Of a DNA stretch of 64,000 nucleotides, positions 16,111 through 24,473 are shown piece by piece. Position 1 is the stretch's first letter. Each line of letters opens with the position of its first letter. The notes beneath the pieces are model-generated. The model ran no database searches and was not told the origin of the DNA. It saw only the letters and a program-made list of their open reading frames with translations. The position numbers were made by a program, and so were the translations under genes. This stretch comes from an uncultured Clostridia bacterium (lineage in GTDB: Bacteria; Bacillota; Clostridia; Christensenellales; Aristaeellaceae), in the NCBI GenBank assembly GCA_934667105.1, contig CAKULG010000007.1, forward strand, positions 1 through 64,000, in the 5' to 3' direction.

Positions 16111-16904
16111 GCGAACGCAAAGCGATTCTGATTACCGGTTCTTCCCACGGCATCGGCGCGGCCACGGCCATCGCGTTCGCCAAGGACGGCTATAACGTGG
16201 GCGTCAACTACAACAAAACCCCCGACGGCGCGCAGGCCGTGGCGGAGGAATGCCGCAAATACGGCGTGGACGCGCAGATCTACGGCTGCGACGTGAGCCA
16301 GCGGGATCAATGCGAAAAAATGATGCATGATTTCTGCGAGCATTTCGGCCGCATCGACGTGCTGGTGAACAACGCGGGCGGCGCGCTGAAAATGCCCAAG
16401 GGCGGCTTTATCGATATGCCCCTGGATTACTGGGATTCCCAGATCGATCTGAACCTGAACGCCGCGGCCTATTGCGCCCAGGCGGCGGCTAAATGCATGG
16501 TGGAAAAGGGCATTCACGGCGCGATTATCAACATTTCCTCCGTCCATTCCCAGGTGACCTGGGTGAAGCGCAAGGCGCTGCCCTATTCCGCGGGCAAGGC
16601 GGGGCTGAATATGCTCACCAAGTCCATCGGCGTGGAACTGATTAAATACGGCATCAACGTGAACTGCATCGCCCCGGGCCTGGTGTATACCAAGATCATG
16701 GATCGCTACAGCGAGCGGGATATTCATGGGTTCGAGCGGAAAATTCCCGCGGGCCGGGGCGGCCAGGTGGGGGATATCGTGCCGCTGATTCAGTTCCTGG
16801 CCGATAAGGAAAAGAGCAGCTTTATCGTGGGCCAGACCATCTTCGTGGACGGCGGCCAGAGCATCGACGGCGCGATTGACTGCATGCTGGAGGATGAATT
16901 CTGA
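16107..16904 (+). CDS. Short-chain dehydrogenase/reductase (SDR)
   Basis: A 265-aa classical SDR. The NAD(P)-binding TGSSHGIGAATAIAF is at 7-21, NNAGG near 91-95, the catalytic Ser in NISSVHS, and the Tyr-Lys pair in YSAGKAG (about 160-166). The C-terminus GQTIFVDGGQS is typical. In this operon it most likely oxidises or reduces a hydroxyl or keto sugar acid, or oxidises the free sugar, before dehydration. Substrate is not readable. Overlaps the MBL gene by 4 bp. Confidence 0.93.
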   Translation: MSERKAILITGSSHGIGAATAIAFAKDGYNVGVNYNKTPDGAQAVAEECRKYGVDAQIYGCDVSQRDQCEKMMHDFCEHFGRIDVLVNNAGGALKMPKGGFIDMPLDYWDSQIDLNLNAAAYCAQAAAKCMVEKGIHGAIINISSVHSQVTWVKRKALPYSAGKAGLNMLTKSIGVELIKYGINVNCIAPGLVYTKIMDRYSERDIHGFERKIPAGRGGQVGDIVPLIQFLADKEKSSFIVGQTIFVDGGQSIDGAIDCMLEDEF

Positions 16905-16911
16905 TTCTGAA

Positions 16912-16930
16912 CCGTCCCTTTCCGGGACGG
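16912..16930 (+). terminator. Intergenic hairpin, possible processing or attenuation site
   Basis: CCGTCCC and GGGACGG form a 7-bp stem with a 5-nt loop between the SDR and dehydratase genes. A TTTT follows 8 bases later. It may attenuate or stabilise the mRNA rather than end it. Confidence 0.45.
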
Positions 16931-16964
16931 GCAAGAGCTTTTAAAAAATAAGGAGGAAAACAAA

Positions 16965-18644
16965 ATGGCACGGAAAACTTACGCGGATATGCGCTCCAAC
17001 TGGGAATTCGGCGAAGCGGCGGAATGCCGCCGGGGCCTGATGCGGGGCATGGGCTATTCGGAGGAAGAACTGCACCGGCCGCTGATTGCGGTGGTGAACT
17101 CCTGGAATGAATACAACCCCGGCCATGTGCACCTGGGCCAGCTGGCCGAGCGGGTGAAGCAGGGCATCCGGGAAGCGGGCGGCCTGCCTCTGGAAGTGAT
17201 GACCACCGCCATCTGCGACGGCATGGTGCTCAAGGATCCCAAATATATCGAAATTCCCAGCCGCAATTCCATCGCCGACCAGGTGGAAATCACGGTGGAA
17301 GGCAATTTCTTTGACGGCATGGTCATGCTCTCCACCTGCGATTCCATCGTGCCCGGCCATTTGATGGCCGCCGCCCGGCTAGATATCCCCACCATCATCG
17401 TCACCGGCGGCTATATGCCTCACGGCCAGTTCCGGGGCCAGGAAGTGCTGCATATCCGCGCCCAGGACAAGGTGGGCACCGCTGCGGCGGGCAAAATGGA
17501 TATGGATGAGTACAACGGCCTGATCGCCAATTCCTGGGGCATCTGCGGCGCGTGCACTTCCATGACCACCGCCAATTCCATGTGCATGGTGGCCGAGGCC
17601 ATGGGCATGACCCTGCCCGGCAACTCCACCATGAGCGCCGTTTCTTCCCAGATTCGTCTGCTCTCCTACGAGGCGGGCCGCCAGATTATGAACCTGGTCT
17701 ACGAAGGCATTACCGCTCGCCAGATCATGACCGTGGACGCTATCAAGAACGCCATCGCCATGGATATGGCCGTGGCCGCCTCCTCCAACCTGATTCTGCA
17801 TATTCCCGCCATCGCTCATGAAGCGGGCTATGATCTGCCCTGGTGGAAATATTTCGACGAGGCCAGTAACTCCGTGCCCCTGCTGAGCCATCTGGCCCCC
17901 GGCGGCGAATACTCCGTGAAGGATTTCGATCTGGCCGGCGGCATGCCCGCGCTGCTGAAAAACCTGATGCCTCGCCTGAACGGCGATTGCCTCACCGTGA
18001 CGGGCAACACGCTGAAGGAAAATGTGAAAAACGCCGTGGTGTATAATAACGACGTGATCCGCACCCTGGATAACCCCGTCAGCAGCGAGCCGGGCATCGG
18101 CGTGCTCTATGGCAATCTGGCCCCTGAAGGCAGCATTCTTAAGATCGCCGCCGTGCCCAAGAACCTGATGCATTATCAGGGCAAGGCCAAGTGCTTCGAT
18201 TCCCTCCAGGCGGGCCTGAATGCCCTGCGTGCGGGCGAAATCCACGAGGGAGACGCCATCGTGCTGCGTTATCTGGGCCTCAAGGGCCGCTTCGGCACCA
18301 CGGCCTTCACCTTCCAGGAGGAGCTCAAGGGCAAGAAGGAGCTTTACGAATCCTGCGCCATCATCACCGACGGCCGCTTCTCCGGCGGCACCAGCGGCCT
18401 GTCCGTGGGCTATGTATCCCCTGAAGCGGCGCTTGGCAGCCCCCTGGCGGTGGTGAAGGACGGCGATGAAATCGTGATCGACGTGCCGGGCCGGAAGATT
18501 GATCTGAAGATTTCCGATGAGGAAATGAAGGATCGGCTGGCCCACTTCGCCTGGGAATTCCCGGGCAGCGATTATCCCCGCTATCTGCGGATGTTCTCCA
18601 AGACCATCGGCTCCATGGCCAAGGGCGGTATCTGGGAAGTGTAA
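16965..18644 (+). CDS. IlvD/Edd-family dehydratase, sugar-acid type
   Basis: A 559-aa dehydratase with an iron-sulphur cluster that removes water from a dihydroxy or sugar acid to give a 2-keto-3-deoxy product. STCDSIVPGH (about 126) and CGACTSMTTANSMCMV (about 193) carry two of the three usual cluster cysteines. The first site, normally PCN.HL, reads NPGHVHL here, with Gly in place of Cys. DGRFSGGTSGLSVGYVSPEA is the C-terminal family signature. KDG kinase and KDPG aldolase in the same run favour an aldonic or uronic acid substrate over branched-chain amino acid synthesis. RBS AAGGAGG, seven bases before ATG. Confidence 0.85.
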   Translation: MARKTYADMRSNWEFGEAAECRRGLMRGMGYSEEELHRPLIAVVNSWNEYNPGHVHLGQLAERVKQGIREAGGLPLEVMTTAICDGMVLKDPKYIEIPSRNSIADQVEITVEGNFFDGMVMLSTCDSIVPGHLMAAARLDIPTIIVTGGYMPHGQFRGQEVLHIRAQDKVGTAAAGKMDMDEYNGLIANSWGICGACTSMTTANSMCMVAEAMGMTLPGNSTMSAVSSQIRLLSYEAGRQIMNLVYEGITARQIMTVDAIKNAIAMDMAVAASSNLILHIPAIAHEAGYDLPWWKYFDEASNSVPLLSHLAPGGEYSVKDFDLAGGMPALLKNLMPRLNGDCLTVTGNTLKENVKNAVVYNNDVIRTLDNPVSSEPGIGVLYGNLAPEGSILKIAAVPKNLMHYQGKAKCFDSLQAGLNALRAGEIHEGDAIVLRYLGLKGRFGTTAFTFQEELKGKKELYESCAIITDGRFSGGTSGLSVGYVSPEAALGSPLAVVKDGDEIVIDVPGRKIDLKISDEEMKDRLAHFAWEFPGSDYPRYLRMFSKTIGSMAKGGIWEV

Positions 18645-18653
18645 CGCAGGCGG

Positions 18654-18698
18654 AGCCCGCGGCGGCGCCCTGAATGCAGCGGCCCGCCGCGGCTTTTC
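18654..18698 (+). terminator. Hairpin with U-tract between dehydratase and flavoprotein genes
   Basis: AGCCCGCGGCGG pairs with CCGCCGCGGCT (one bulge), followed by TTTT. It would partly end transcription after the dehydratase and lower expression of the second half of the operon. Confidence 0.55.
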
Positions 18699-18721
18699 AG
18701 CGAAATAAGGAGAGAAACGGT

Positions 18722-20353
18722 ATGAGGCTTCTTTCCACGGACGTACTAATTATTGGGGGCGGGCTTGCCGCCCTGACGGCGGCCCACACCCTCTACGCCC
18801 AGGGGGCGGATCGGCGGGTGCTGATGCTGTCCCAGGGGCGGGGCGCGTCCCCCTGGGTGCATGGTTTTAACGTGCCCCTCCTGCCGGAGGACTCGGTGGA
18901 ATGCTTCTATCAGGATGTGCGCAGAAGCGGCTACCGGCAGAATGATCCCGCCCTGGCCCGGGCCCTTTGCGCGGACAGCGAAGCAGTTTTTTCCTGGGCG
19001 CAGGGGCTGGGCGTTTCCTTTAATCGCACGGCGGAGGGGGGCTATCAGCTGCTGCGTCCCCTGGGAGCCAGTCATCCCCGGGTGGCCAGCATTGGCAATG
19101 AAACGGGCCCTGCGCTGATGCGGCGGCTGGAAGAGGCGCTTGCCCGCCAGCCCGGCTTTTCCGAAATGAAAAACACCCGTGCGCTGCGGCTGTTCGCTCC
19201 GGCGGGCCGGGCGCAGGGCGCGCTGTGCTGGGATGCGGAAGAGAAGGAATTCTTCGCGGTTTCAGCGGCCAGCGTGCTGCTGTGCTGCGGCGGGTTTGGC
19301 CGCATTTACCCCTTCTCCACCAATCGTCCGGACGGCGGCGGCGATGGGATCGCCATGGCCTTTGAGGCGGGGGCGGAGCTGGTGGATCTGGAATTTGTGC
19401 AGTTCGAGCCCTCCGCCGCCGTATGGCCCCAGGCCGTGCGGGGCCAGGGCATGATTACCACGCTCTTTTACGAAGGCGCGGTGCTGAAAAACGCCCTGGG
19501 CCAGCGCTTTATGCTGCAATACGGCCCCCAGGCGGAGCGAGTGGATAAGGATGTGCTGGCCCGCTGTATCGCCCGGGAAATTCAGGAAGGCCGGGCCACG
19601 CCCCACGGCGGCGTGTGGTTCGACGCAACGGGCGTTCCGGCGGAGCGCCTGGAAACGGCGTATCCCCTGTATGTGAGCCGCTATCGCCGTGTGGGAATCG
19701 AGCTGAGCCAAACGCCCATCGAGCTGGCTCCCGCGCCGCATACCACGCTGGGCGGCGTGATGATCGATCCCGCGTGCCATACTACGCTGCCAGGGCTGCT
19801 GGCCGCGGGCGAGGTGACGGGCGGCATTCACGGGGCGAACCGGCTGGGCGGCAACGGCGGGCTGGAAACGCTGGTGTTCGGCCTGCGCGCCGGGAAAACG
19901 CTGGCCCACGCGGTTCCCGTCCCCGGAGCGGAGGAAAGCGCGCTGCGGGCCTGGGCAGAGGAAATTTGCCAGGGCGGAGAAGAAGCGCTTCCCGATTTGC
20001 AGGCGCTGCGAGGCCAAATGGAGGCGGCGCTGCAGGCGGGCGCTTCCGTGCTGCGCACGCAGGCGGGCCTGGAAAGCGCGCTGCAGCAATTGATCGAACT
20101 GCAGCACGCCCTGCGTCAGGCGGGCGGAGGCGCGCCGGAGGCGGCCTATGGGCGGCTTCGGCTGGAAAACGATCTCACCTGCGCCCGGCTGCTGCTGCTT
20201 TCCGCGCTGGAGCGGCGGGAAAGCGTGGGCTGCCAGGTGCGTTTGGATGCGCCCGAACGGGAAAAGAGCCGCTACCGGGTGCATGTGAAAAATGAAGACG
20301 GCATCCTGCGGATTTTCTGGGAGGATTGGAATAAGCAAGCGGAGGAAGAATAA
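18722..20353 (+). CDS. FAD-dependent oxidoreductase, fumarate reductase/aspartate oxidase-like
   Basis: A 543-aa flavoprotein. The dinucleotide-binding motif VLIIGGGLAALTAAHTLY is at 8-25. The second FAD region reads CCGGFGRIYPFSTN and GGDGIAMAFEAGAEL, with LEFVQFEPS following. The C-terminal FAD_binding_2 signature is LLAAGEVTGGIHGANRLGG. Overall it follows the succinate dehydrogenase/fumarate reductase/L-aspartate oxidase fold including a helical C-terminus. No iron-sulphur partner is present nearby. Start MRLLSTD at 18722 follows GGAG; earlier in-frame ATG at 18674 lies within the hairpin. Stop overlaps fdrA (TAATG). Physiological substrate unknown; perhaps a 2-enoate or hydroxy acid. Confidence 0.85.
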   Translation: MRLLSTDVLIIGGGLAALTAAHTLYAQGADRRVLMLSQGRGASPWVHGFNVPLLPEDSVECFYQDVRRSGYRQNDPALARALCADSEAVFSWAQGLGVSFNRTAEGGYQLLRPLGASHPRVASIGNETGPALMRRLEEALARQPGFSEMKNTRALRLFAPAGRAQGALCWDAEEKEFFAVSAASVLLCCGGFGRIYPFSTNRPDGGGDGIAMAFEAGAELVDLEFVQFEPSAAVWPQAVRGQGMITTLFYEGAVLKNALGQRFMLQYGPQAERVDKDVLARCIAREIQEGRATPHGGVWFDATGVPAERLETAYPLYVSRYRRVGIELSQTPIELAPAPHTTLGGVMIDPACHTTLPGLLAAGEVTGGIHGANRLGGNGGLETLVFGLRAGKTLAHAVPVPGAEESALRAWAEEICQGGEEALPDLQALRGQMEAALQAGASVLRTQAGLESALQQLIELQHALRQAGGGAPEAAYGRLRLENDLTCARLLLLSALERRESVGCQVRLDAPEREKSRYRVHVKNEDGILRIFWEDWNKQAEEE

Positions 20354-21861
20354 TGCGGAAGGTATTTTTGGAAAAAGGCCGGTATGTGGATTCCGTCACG
20401 CTGATGGGCGTGGGCGTGCGACTGGAGGAGCAGGAATACGTGCTGGGCGCGGAATGCGGCATGGCCACCAAGCAAAATATTGAGTTGCTGGAAGAAGAGG
20501 GCTATTCCGTTCCCGCCGACGCGACGAAAAACGATCTGATGATCGCCGTGGAGGCGGAAAGCGAGGAGGCGCTGGAAAAAGCGCATCAAGCGGCCCTTTC
20601 CATGCTGCTGGGCGGCGGAAAGCAGAAGAAAACGGTGCACGATCTGGATGAACTGCTGCCTTCGGAATACGACGTGGTGCAGATTTCCCTGCCCGGGCAA
20701 TACGCCATTGCGGAGGCGCGCAAGGCCATCGATAAGGGCATGGATGTGTTTATGTTCACGGCGGACGTATCCCTGGAAGAGGAGCGGGCGCTGAAGGAAT
20801 ACGGCCGGGATCACGGTCGGCTGGTCATGGGCCCGGACGCTGGCGTGGGCCTGCTGGGCGGCGTGGCGCTGGCGGCGGGCAGCATTGTACGCAGCGGCCC
20901 GGTGGGCGTGATCGGCGCTTCGGGCTCGGGCTCTCAGGAGGTGGCCTGCCTGATCGAGGCCATGGGCAGCGGCGTGACCTGCATTCTGGGCACCGGCGGC
21001 CGTGATTTGAAAAAAACAGTGGGCGGCGTATCCATGAAGGCGGATATGAAGCGCCTGGATAAGGATGCGGATACCAAGCTGATTTGCCTGGTTTCCATGC
21101 TGGCGGATCGGGAAGTCATGGAGGAAGTGCTCTGCGAGGCGGATCAATTGTCCAAGCCGGTGGTGGCCGTTTTCCTGGGCGCGGATGAAAAGCTGTACGC
21201 CGGGCACCGGGTGACGGGAGCCTATAATTTGCAGGAGGCCGCCCGGGCCTGCGTGCGCATGGTCACGGGGAAGGAGCCGGAATTCGGCCGGAGCGAGGAA
21301 GAACTGGATGCCCTGGCCAAGGCCAGCGCCGCCAAATTCCAGAATGGCAAAAAGTATTTCCGGGGCCTGTATACCGGCGGCACCTTTGCCGAGGAAACGC
21401 TGATGACCTTCCGCGCCTTCGCCCCCGAGGTGGAATTGCACACCAACCGGGACAACACCAAGTACGCCGCCCGGCTGGCCACCCATAAGCAGAGCGAGAA
21501 GCACACCCTGCTGGATATGGGCGATCTGGATTTCACCGCCGAGGCACCCCACACCGTGTTCGATCCCGCCCAGCGGCTTCAGCGCTTCCAGCAGGAGCTG
21601 AATGATTCCCAGGTGGGCCTCATCGCCATGGATATTATTCTGGGGCCAGGGGTGGCTCCCGATCCCGCTTCCTGCTATCTGCCGCTGATGGAAAAGCGGC
21701 CCGACGTAACGTTCGTCTGCGCCGTGTGCGGCGGCGAGGGCGATCCCCAGAACAAGAAGGAAATTCAGCGCAGGCTGCGCGCGGCCGGGGCGATTGTGGC
21801 CAACAGCAATTATGAAAGCGCCCGTCTCTGCGCCCGCATCTGTCAATTGGTGGAGGAATAA
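20353..21861 (+). CDS. fdrA: FdrA-like protein (succinyl-CoA synthetase fold)
   Basis: A 502-aa FdrA family protein built like fused succinyl-CoA synthetase domains. A Rossmann-like CoA/phosphate region reads GPVGVIGASGSGSQEVACL (about 180-198), followed by LGTGGRDLKKTVGG. The C-terminal half has the ligase-like MDIILGPGVAPDP and TFVCAVCGGEGDPQ. In E. coli, FdrA with YlbE and YlbF is associated with oxamate carbamoyltransferase of allantoin degradation; the other two members are encoded just downstream here. E. coli FdrA is somewhat longer at its C-terminus; the missing part may be the separate 53-aa protein that follows. Starts on the last base of the flavoprotein stop (TAATG). Confidence 0.88.
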   Translation: MRKVFLEKGRYVDSVTLMGVGVRLEEQEYVLGAECGMATKQNIELLEEEGYSVPADATKNDLMIAVEAESEEALEKAHQAALSMLLGGGKQKKTVHDLDELLPSEYDVVQISLPGQYAIAEARKAIDKGMDVFMFTADVSLEEERALKEYGRDHGRLVMGPDAGVGLLGGVALAAGSIVRSGPVGVIGASGSGSQEVACLIEAMGSGVTCILGTGGRDLKKTVGGVSMKADMKRLDKDADTKLICLVSMLADREVMEEVLCEADQLSKPVVAVFLGADEKLYAGHRVTGAYNLQEAARACVRMVTGKEPEFGRSEEELDALAKASAAKFQNGKKYFRGLYTGGTFAEETLMTFRAFAPEVELHTNRDNTKYAARLATHKQSEKHTLLDMGDLDFTAEAPHTVFDPAQRLQRFQQELNDSQVGLIAMDIILGPGVAPDPASCYLPLMEKRPDVTFVCAVCGGEGDPQNKKEIQRRLRAAGAIVANSNYESARLCARICQLVEE

Positions 21862-21864
21862 AAA

Positions 21865-22026
21865 ATGGAAGGCATTTATAAGGAAAAGCCCGCGGTTGCC
21901 AATCTGGGCATTCAGCTTTTTTATCAGGCGCTGGTGGATCAGGATTGCCGGTGCGTCCAGATCGAATGGACGCCCCCCTTTAAGCAGAACGACGAAATTG
22001 AAGAGCTGCTGGATGAATTCCTGTGA
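21865..22026 (+). CDS. 53-aa protein, split-off FdrA/DUF1116 linker domain
   Basis: Short ORF missed by size filters: MEGIYKEKPAVANLGI, then LFYQALVDQ, CRCVQIEWTPPF and a C-terminal acidic helix EIEELLDEFL. The pattern N-x-G...F...L..Q......V.W.PP is one I associate with a short module that other genomes carry at the end of FdrA or the start of DUF1116 proteins. Here it is a free-standing gene, three bases after fdrA and 15 bases before DUF1116. It has its own GGAGG ten bases upstream. I infer it acts as a small subunit of the FdrA/DUF1116/DUF2877 complex. Confidence 0.75.
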   Translation: MEGIYKEKPAVANLGIQLFYQALVDQDCRCVQIEWTPPFKQNDEIEELLDEFL

Positions 22027-22041
22027 GGGAGGAAACGAAAA

Positions 22042-23298
22042 ATGGATATTAAAGAAAGAATTGCCCAGGCCAATCAGCAGGCGGCGGCGTGCCTGACGGA
22101 AAACGACCCCGTCTGGGTAGATATCCGGCCTGCAGGGGAATGTGTGGAAGGCTTGGAGGATCATATGATTCTCCATTCCGGCCCGCCGGTGGATTTTGAG
22201 GACATGGTGATGCTCCATCGCCGGGGCATGGTCAGCGCCATGCTGTTCGAAGGCTGGGCCAAGGATGAAAAGGAAGCGGTGGAAATCATCCGCTCAGGAG
22301 AAATCAGGATCGATTCCGCTCTGAACCATAACACCGTGGGTGCGGGCACGGGCATCATCACCAAGTCCGTTGCCATGAACGTGATCGAGGACCGGCGCAA
22401 CCATACCACCGCCGCCACCTTCCCGGCGGAAGGCCCCTTCCAGGGCGGTTTCTGCGGCTGGGGCCTGTATTCCAAGGAAATCGCGGAAAACCTGCGCTAT
22501 ATGCGTGAGGAACTGTTCCCGCCCATGCGGGAAATGCTGCGCAAAAGCGGCGGCCTGTCCATCAAGCCCATCCTGGCTGAATCCATGCAGATGGGCGATG
22601 AAAACCATACCCGGCAAACGGCGGCCGACCTGCTGTTTGATAAGCAGGTGCTTCCTCAGCTGTTCGAACTGGATCTGCCCAAGGAGCAGCTGATGCGCAC
22701 CATCAAATACATCGTTGAAACCCCGCGTTTCTTCCATTGCTACGGCCAGGGCGCGTCCCGTGCGGCGGCCATTGCGGCCAACGGCATCGAATATTCCACC
22801 ATGGTGACCGCCCTGGGCGGCAACGGCGTGGAATTCGGCATTCAGGTGGCGGGCCTGCCCGGGCAGTGGTTCACCGCGCCCGCCCCCATGATGAAGGGCC
22901 GCTACACCTCCACCCGCTATACCGAAAAGGATCAGCTGCCCTGGATCGGCGATAGTTGCGTGGTGGAAACCGCAGGCATGGGCGGCATCGCCGCGGCGGC
23001 CAGCCCCATCGTGTGCAATCTACGGGGCATGAGTCTGCAGGAGGCTATCAGCCAGACCCGGGAAATGGAGAAAATTTGCATCACCAAGAACCCCAATTAC
23101 AGCATTCCCAATTTGGATTTCGAATGCCTGCCTGCGGGCATCGATATTCGCCTGGTGCTGAAAACCGGCGTGTGCCCGGCCATCCACGGCGGCATGTTCA
23201 ATTATGAGGGCGGCCTGATCGGCGCGGGCATGGCCCGGGTGCCCATGGAATGCTTCCAGAAGGCGCTGAAGGCCTTCGCCGTGAAATACAGGAGCTAA
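22042..23298 (+). CDS. DUF1116 family protein (YlbE-like)
   Basis: A 418-aa protein of the DUF1116 family, homologous to E. coli YlbE. It shows the conserved SGPPVDFEDM, DEKEAVEIIRSGEI, MGDENHTRQTAA, TALGGNGVEFGIQV and ETAGMGG segments. In E. coli this protein works with FdrA and YlbF in transfer of a carbamoyl group; the Gly- and His-rich conserved stretches fit an active-site role. RBS GGGAGG nine bases before ATG. It belongs to the core trio of this operon and ends five bases before the kinase gene. Confidence 0.88.
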   Translation: MDIKERIAQANQQAAACLTENDPVWVDIRPAGECVEGLEDHMILHSGPPVDFEDMVMLHRRGMVSAMLFEGWAKDEKEAVEIIRSGEIRIDSALNHNTVGAGTGIITKSVAMNVIEDRRNHTTAATFPAEGPFQGGFCGWGLYSKEIAENLRYMREELFPPMREMLRKSGGLSIKPILAESMQMGDENHTRQTAADLLFDKQVLPQLFELDLPKEQLMRTIKYIVETPRFFHCYGQGASRAAAIAANGIEYSTMVTALGGNGVEFGIQVAGLPGQWFTAPAPMMKGRYTSTRYTEKDQLPWIGDSCVVETAGMGGIAAAASPIVCNLRGMSLQEAISQTREMEKICITKNPNYSIPNLDFECLPAGIDIRLVLKTGVCPAIHGGMFNYEGGLIGAGMARVPMECFQKALKAFAVKYRS

Positions 23299-23303
23299 GA
23301 ACC

Positions 23304-24473
23304 ATGAAAATTATGGTTTTGAACCTGGGCTCTACCAGCTTTAAATACAAGCTGTTTGATATGGAGGAGGGCGAGCGGGTGCTCTCCTCCGGCGGGGTGG
23401 AGAATATCGGCGCGCCCCAGAGCCCCTACCGCATCCGTCTGCCCCAGGAGGAGCGGGGCGAAGCGCCTTGCCCCCGCCATGAGGACGCTTTCGAACTCTG
23501 CCTGCAATGGATGCTGCGCCACGGCGTGCTGAAGGATCTTTCCGAGTTGGCCGCCATCGGCTATAAGGCCGTCCACGGCGGCGCGCTCAGCGGCGCGCAG
23601 CGGGTGGGGGAGGAGGTGCTGGCTCAGATGGAGGCCCACGTTTCCTTCGCCCCGGCCCATAACCCCATGTATCTGCGCATGATGCGGGCTATGGGGGAAC
23701 GGTATCCCCAGGTGCCTCAGGTTGCTTGCTTTGAAACCGCCTTCCACGCCACCCAGCCCGAATACCGGGCGGTGTACGGCGTGCCCTACGAATGGAAGCA
23801 GCGCTACGGCGTGCGGCGCTACGGCTTTCACGGCTCCAGCCACAGCTATATCGCCTGGAAAATGCAGCAGGACGCGCCGGAATGTCGTCGGATCATTAGC
23901 TGCCATTTAGGCGGCTCCAGCAGTTTGTGCGCCATTCAGGATGGGAAGAGCATCGCCGCCTCCATGGGCGCAACGCCGCAATCCGGTCTGTTCCAGAACA
24001 ATCGGGTGGGGGATTTCGACGCATTTTGCCTGCCTGCCCTGGCGGAAAAGCTGGGGGGGATGGAGCAGGTGCTGGCCGCGCTTTCCAGCCAATCGGGCTT
24101 TTTGGGCCTGAGCGGCGTGAGCAATGATCTGCGAGATGTGGAGGCCGCCGCCCAGGCGGGCAACGCCCGGGCGCAATTGAGCCTCGATGCGTTTGCGGAT
24201 AACATCGTGGGCTATATCGGCATGTATACCGCCTATCTGGGCGGGCTGGACGCAGTGGTTTTCACCGGCGGCATCGGCCTGAACAGCACTGTGATTCGCC
24301 AGGCAGTGTGCGAAAAGCTGGGCTTTGCAGGCGCGAAGCTGGACGCGGCGGCCAATGTCAGGGGCCGGGAAGGTCGAATGGACGCGCCGGAAAGCCGCGT
24401 GCAGATCTGGGCCCTGGAAACCAATGAAGAATTGATGGTGGCCCGGGGCACGAAGGCGTGCCTGGGCCTGTGA
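23304..24473 (+). CDS. Acetate-kinase-family carboxylate/carbamate kinase, divergent
   Basis: A 389-aa member of the acetate/propionate/butyrate kinase fold, which interconverts an acyl phosphate plus ADP with acid plus ATP. Recognisable sites are NLGSTSFKYKLFD (6-18), YKAVHGG, RRYGFHGSSHSYI (about 173-185), HLGGSSSLCAI and FTGGIGLNS. Two catalytic positions differ from true AckA: the FDTAFH motif is FETAFH and the GIGEN glutamate is leucine (GIGLN). So the substrate is probably not acetate. In E. coli the FdrA trio is paired with a carbamate kinase; this kinase may play that role here. Overlaps the next gene by 4 bp (GTGA). Confidence 0.82.
   Translation: MKIMVLNLGSTSFKYKLFDMEEGERVLSSGGVENIGAPQSPYRIRLPQEERGEAPCPRHEDAFELCLQWMLRHGVLKDLSELAAIGYKAVHGGALSGAQRVGEEVLAQMEAHVSFAPAHNPMYLRMMRAMGERYPQVPQVACFETAFHATQPEYRAVYGVPYEWKQRYGVRRYGFHGSSHSYIAWKMQQDAPECRRIISCHLGGSSSLCAIQDGKSIAASMGATPQSGLFQNNRVGDFDAFCLPALAEKLGGMEQVLAALSSQSGFLGLSGVSNDLRDVEAAAQAGNARAQLSLDAFADNIVGYIGMYTAYLGGLDAVVFTGGIGLNSTVIRQAVCEKLGFAGAKLDAAANVRGREGRMDAPESRVQIWALETNEELMVARGTKACLGL

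Noticed and set aside
16965..18644. Calling the dehydratase ilvD (branched-chain amino acid synthesis)
   Set aside because: No other ilv genes are near, KDG kinase and KDPG aldolase are, and the first cluster cysteine is missing.
23304..24473. Calling the kinase ackA
   Set aside because: Two residues essential in acetate kinase are changed and the neighbours are not pta, so the name would mislead.
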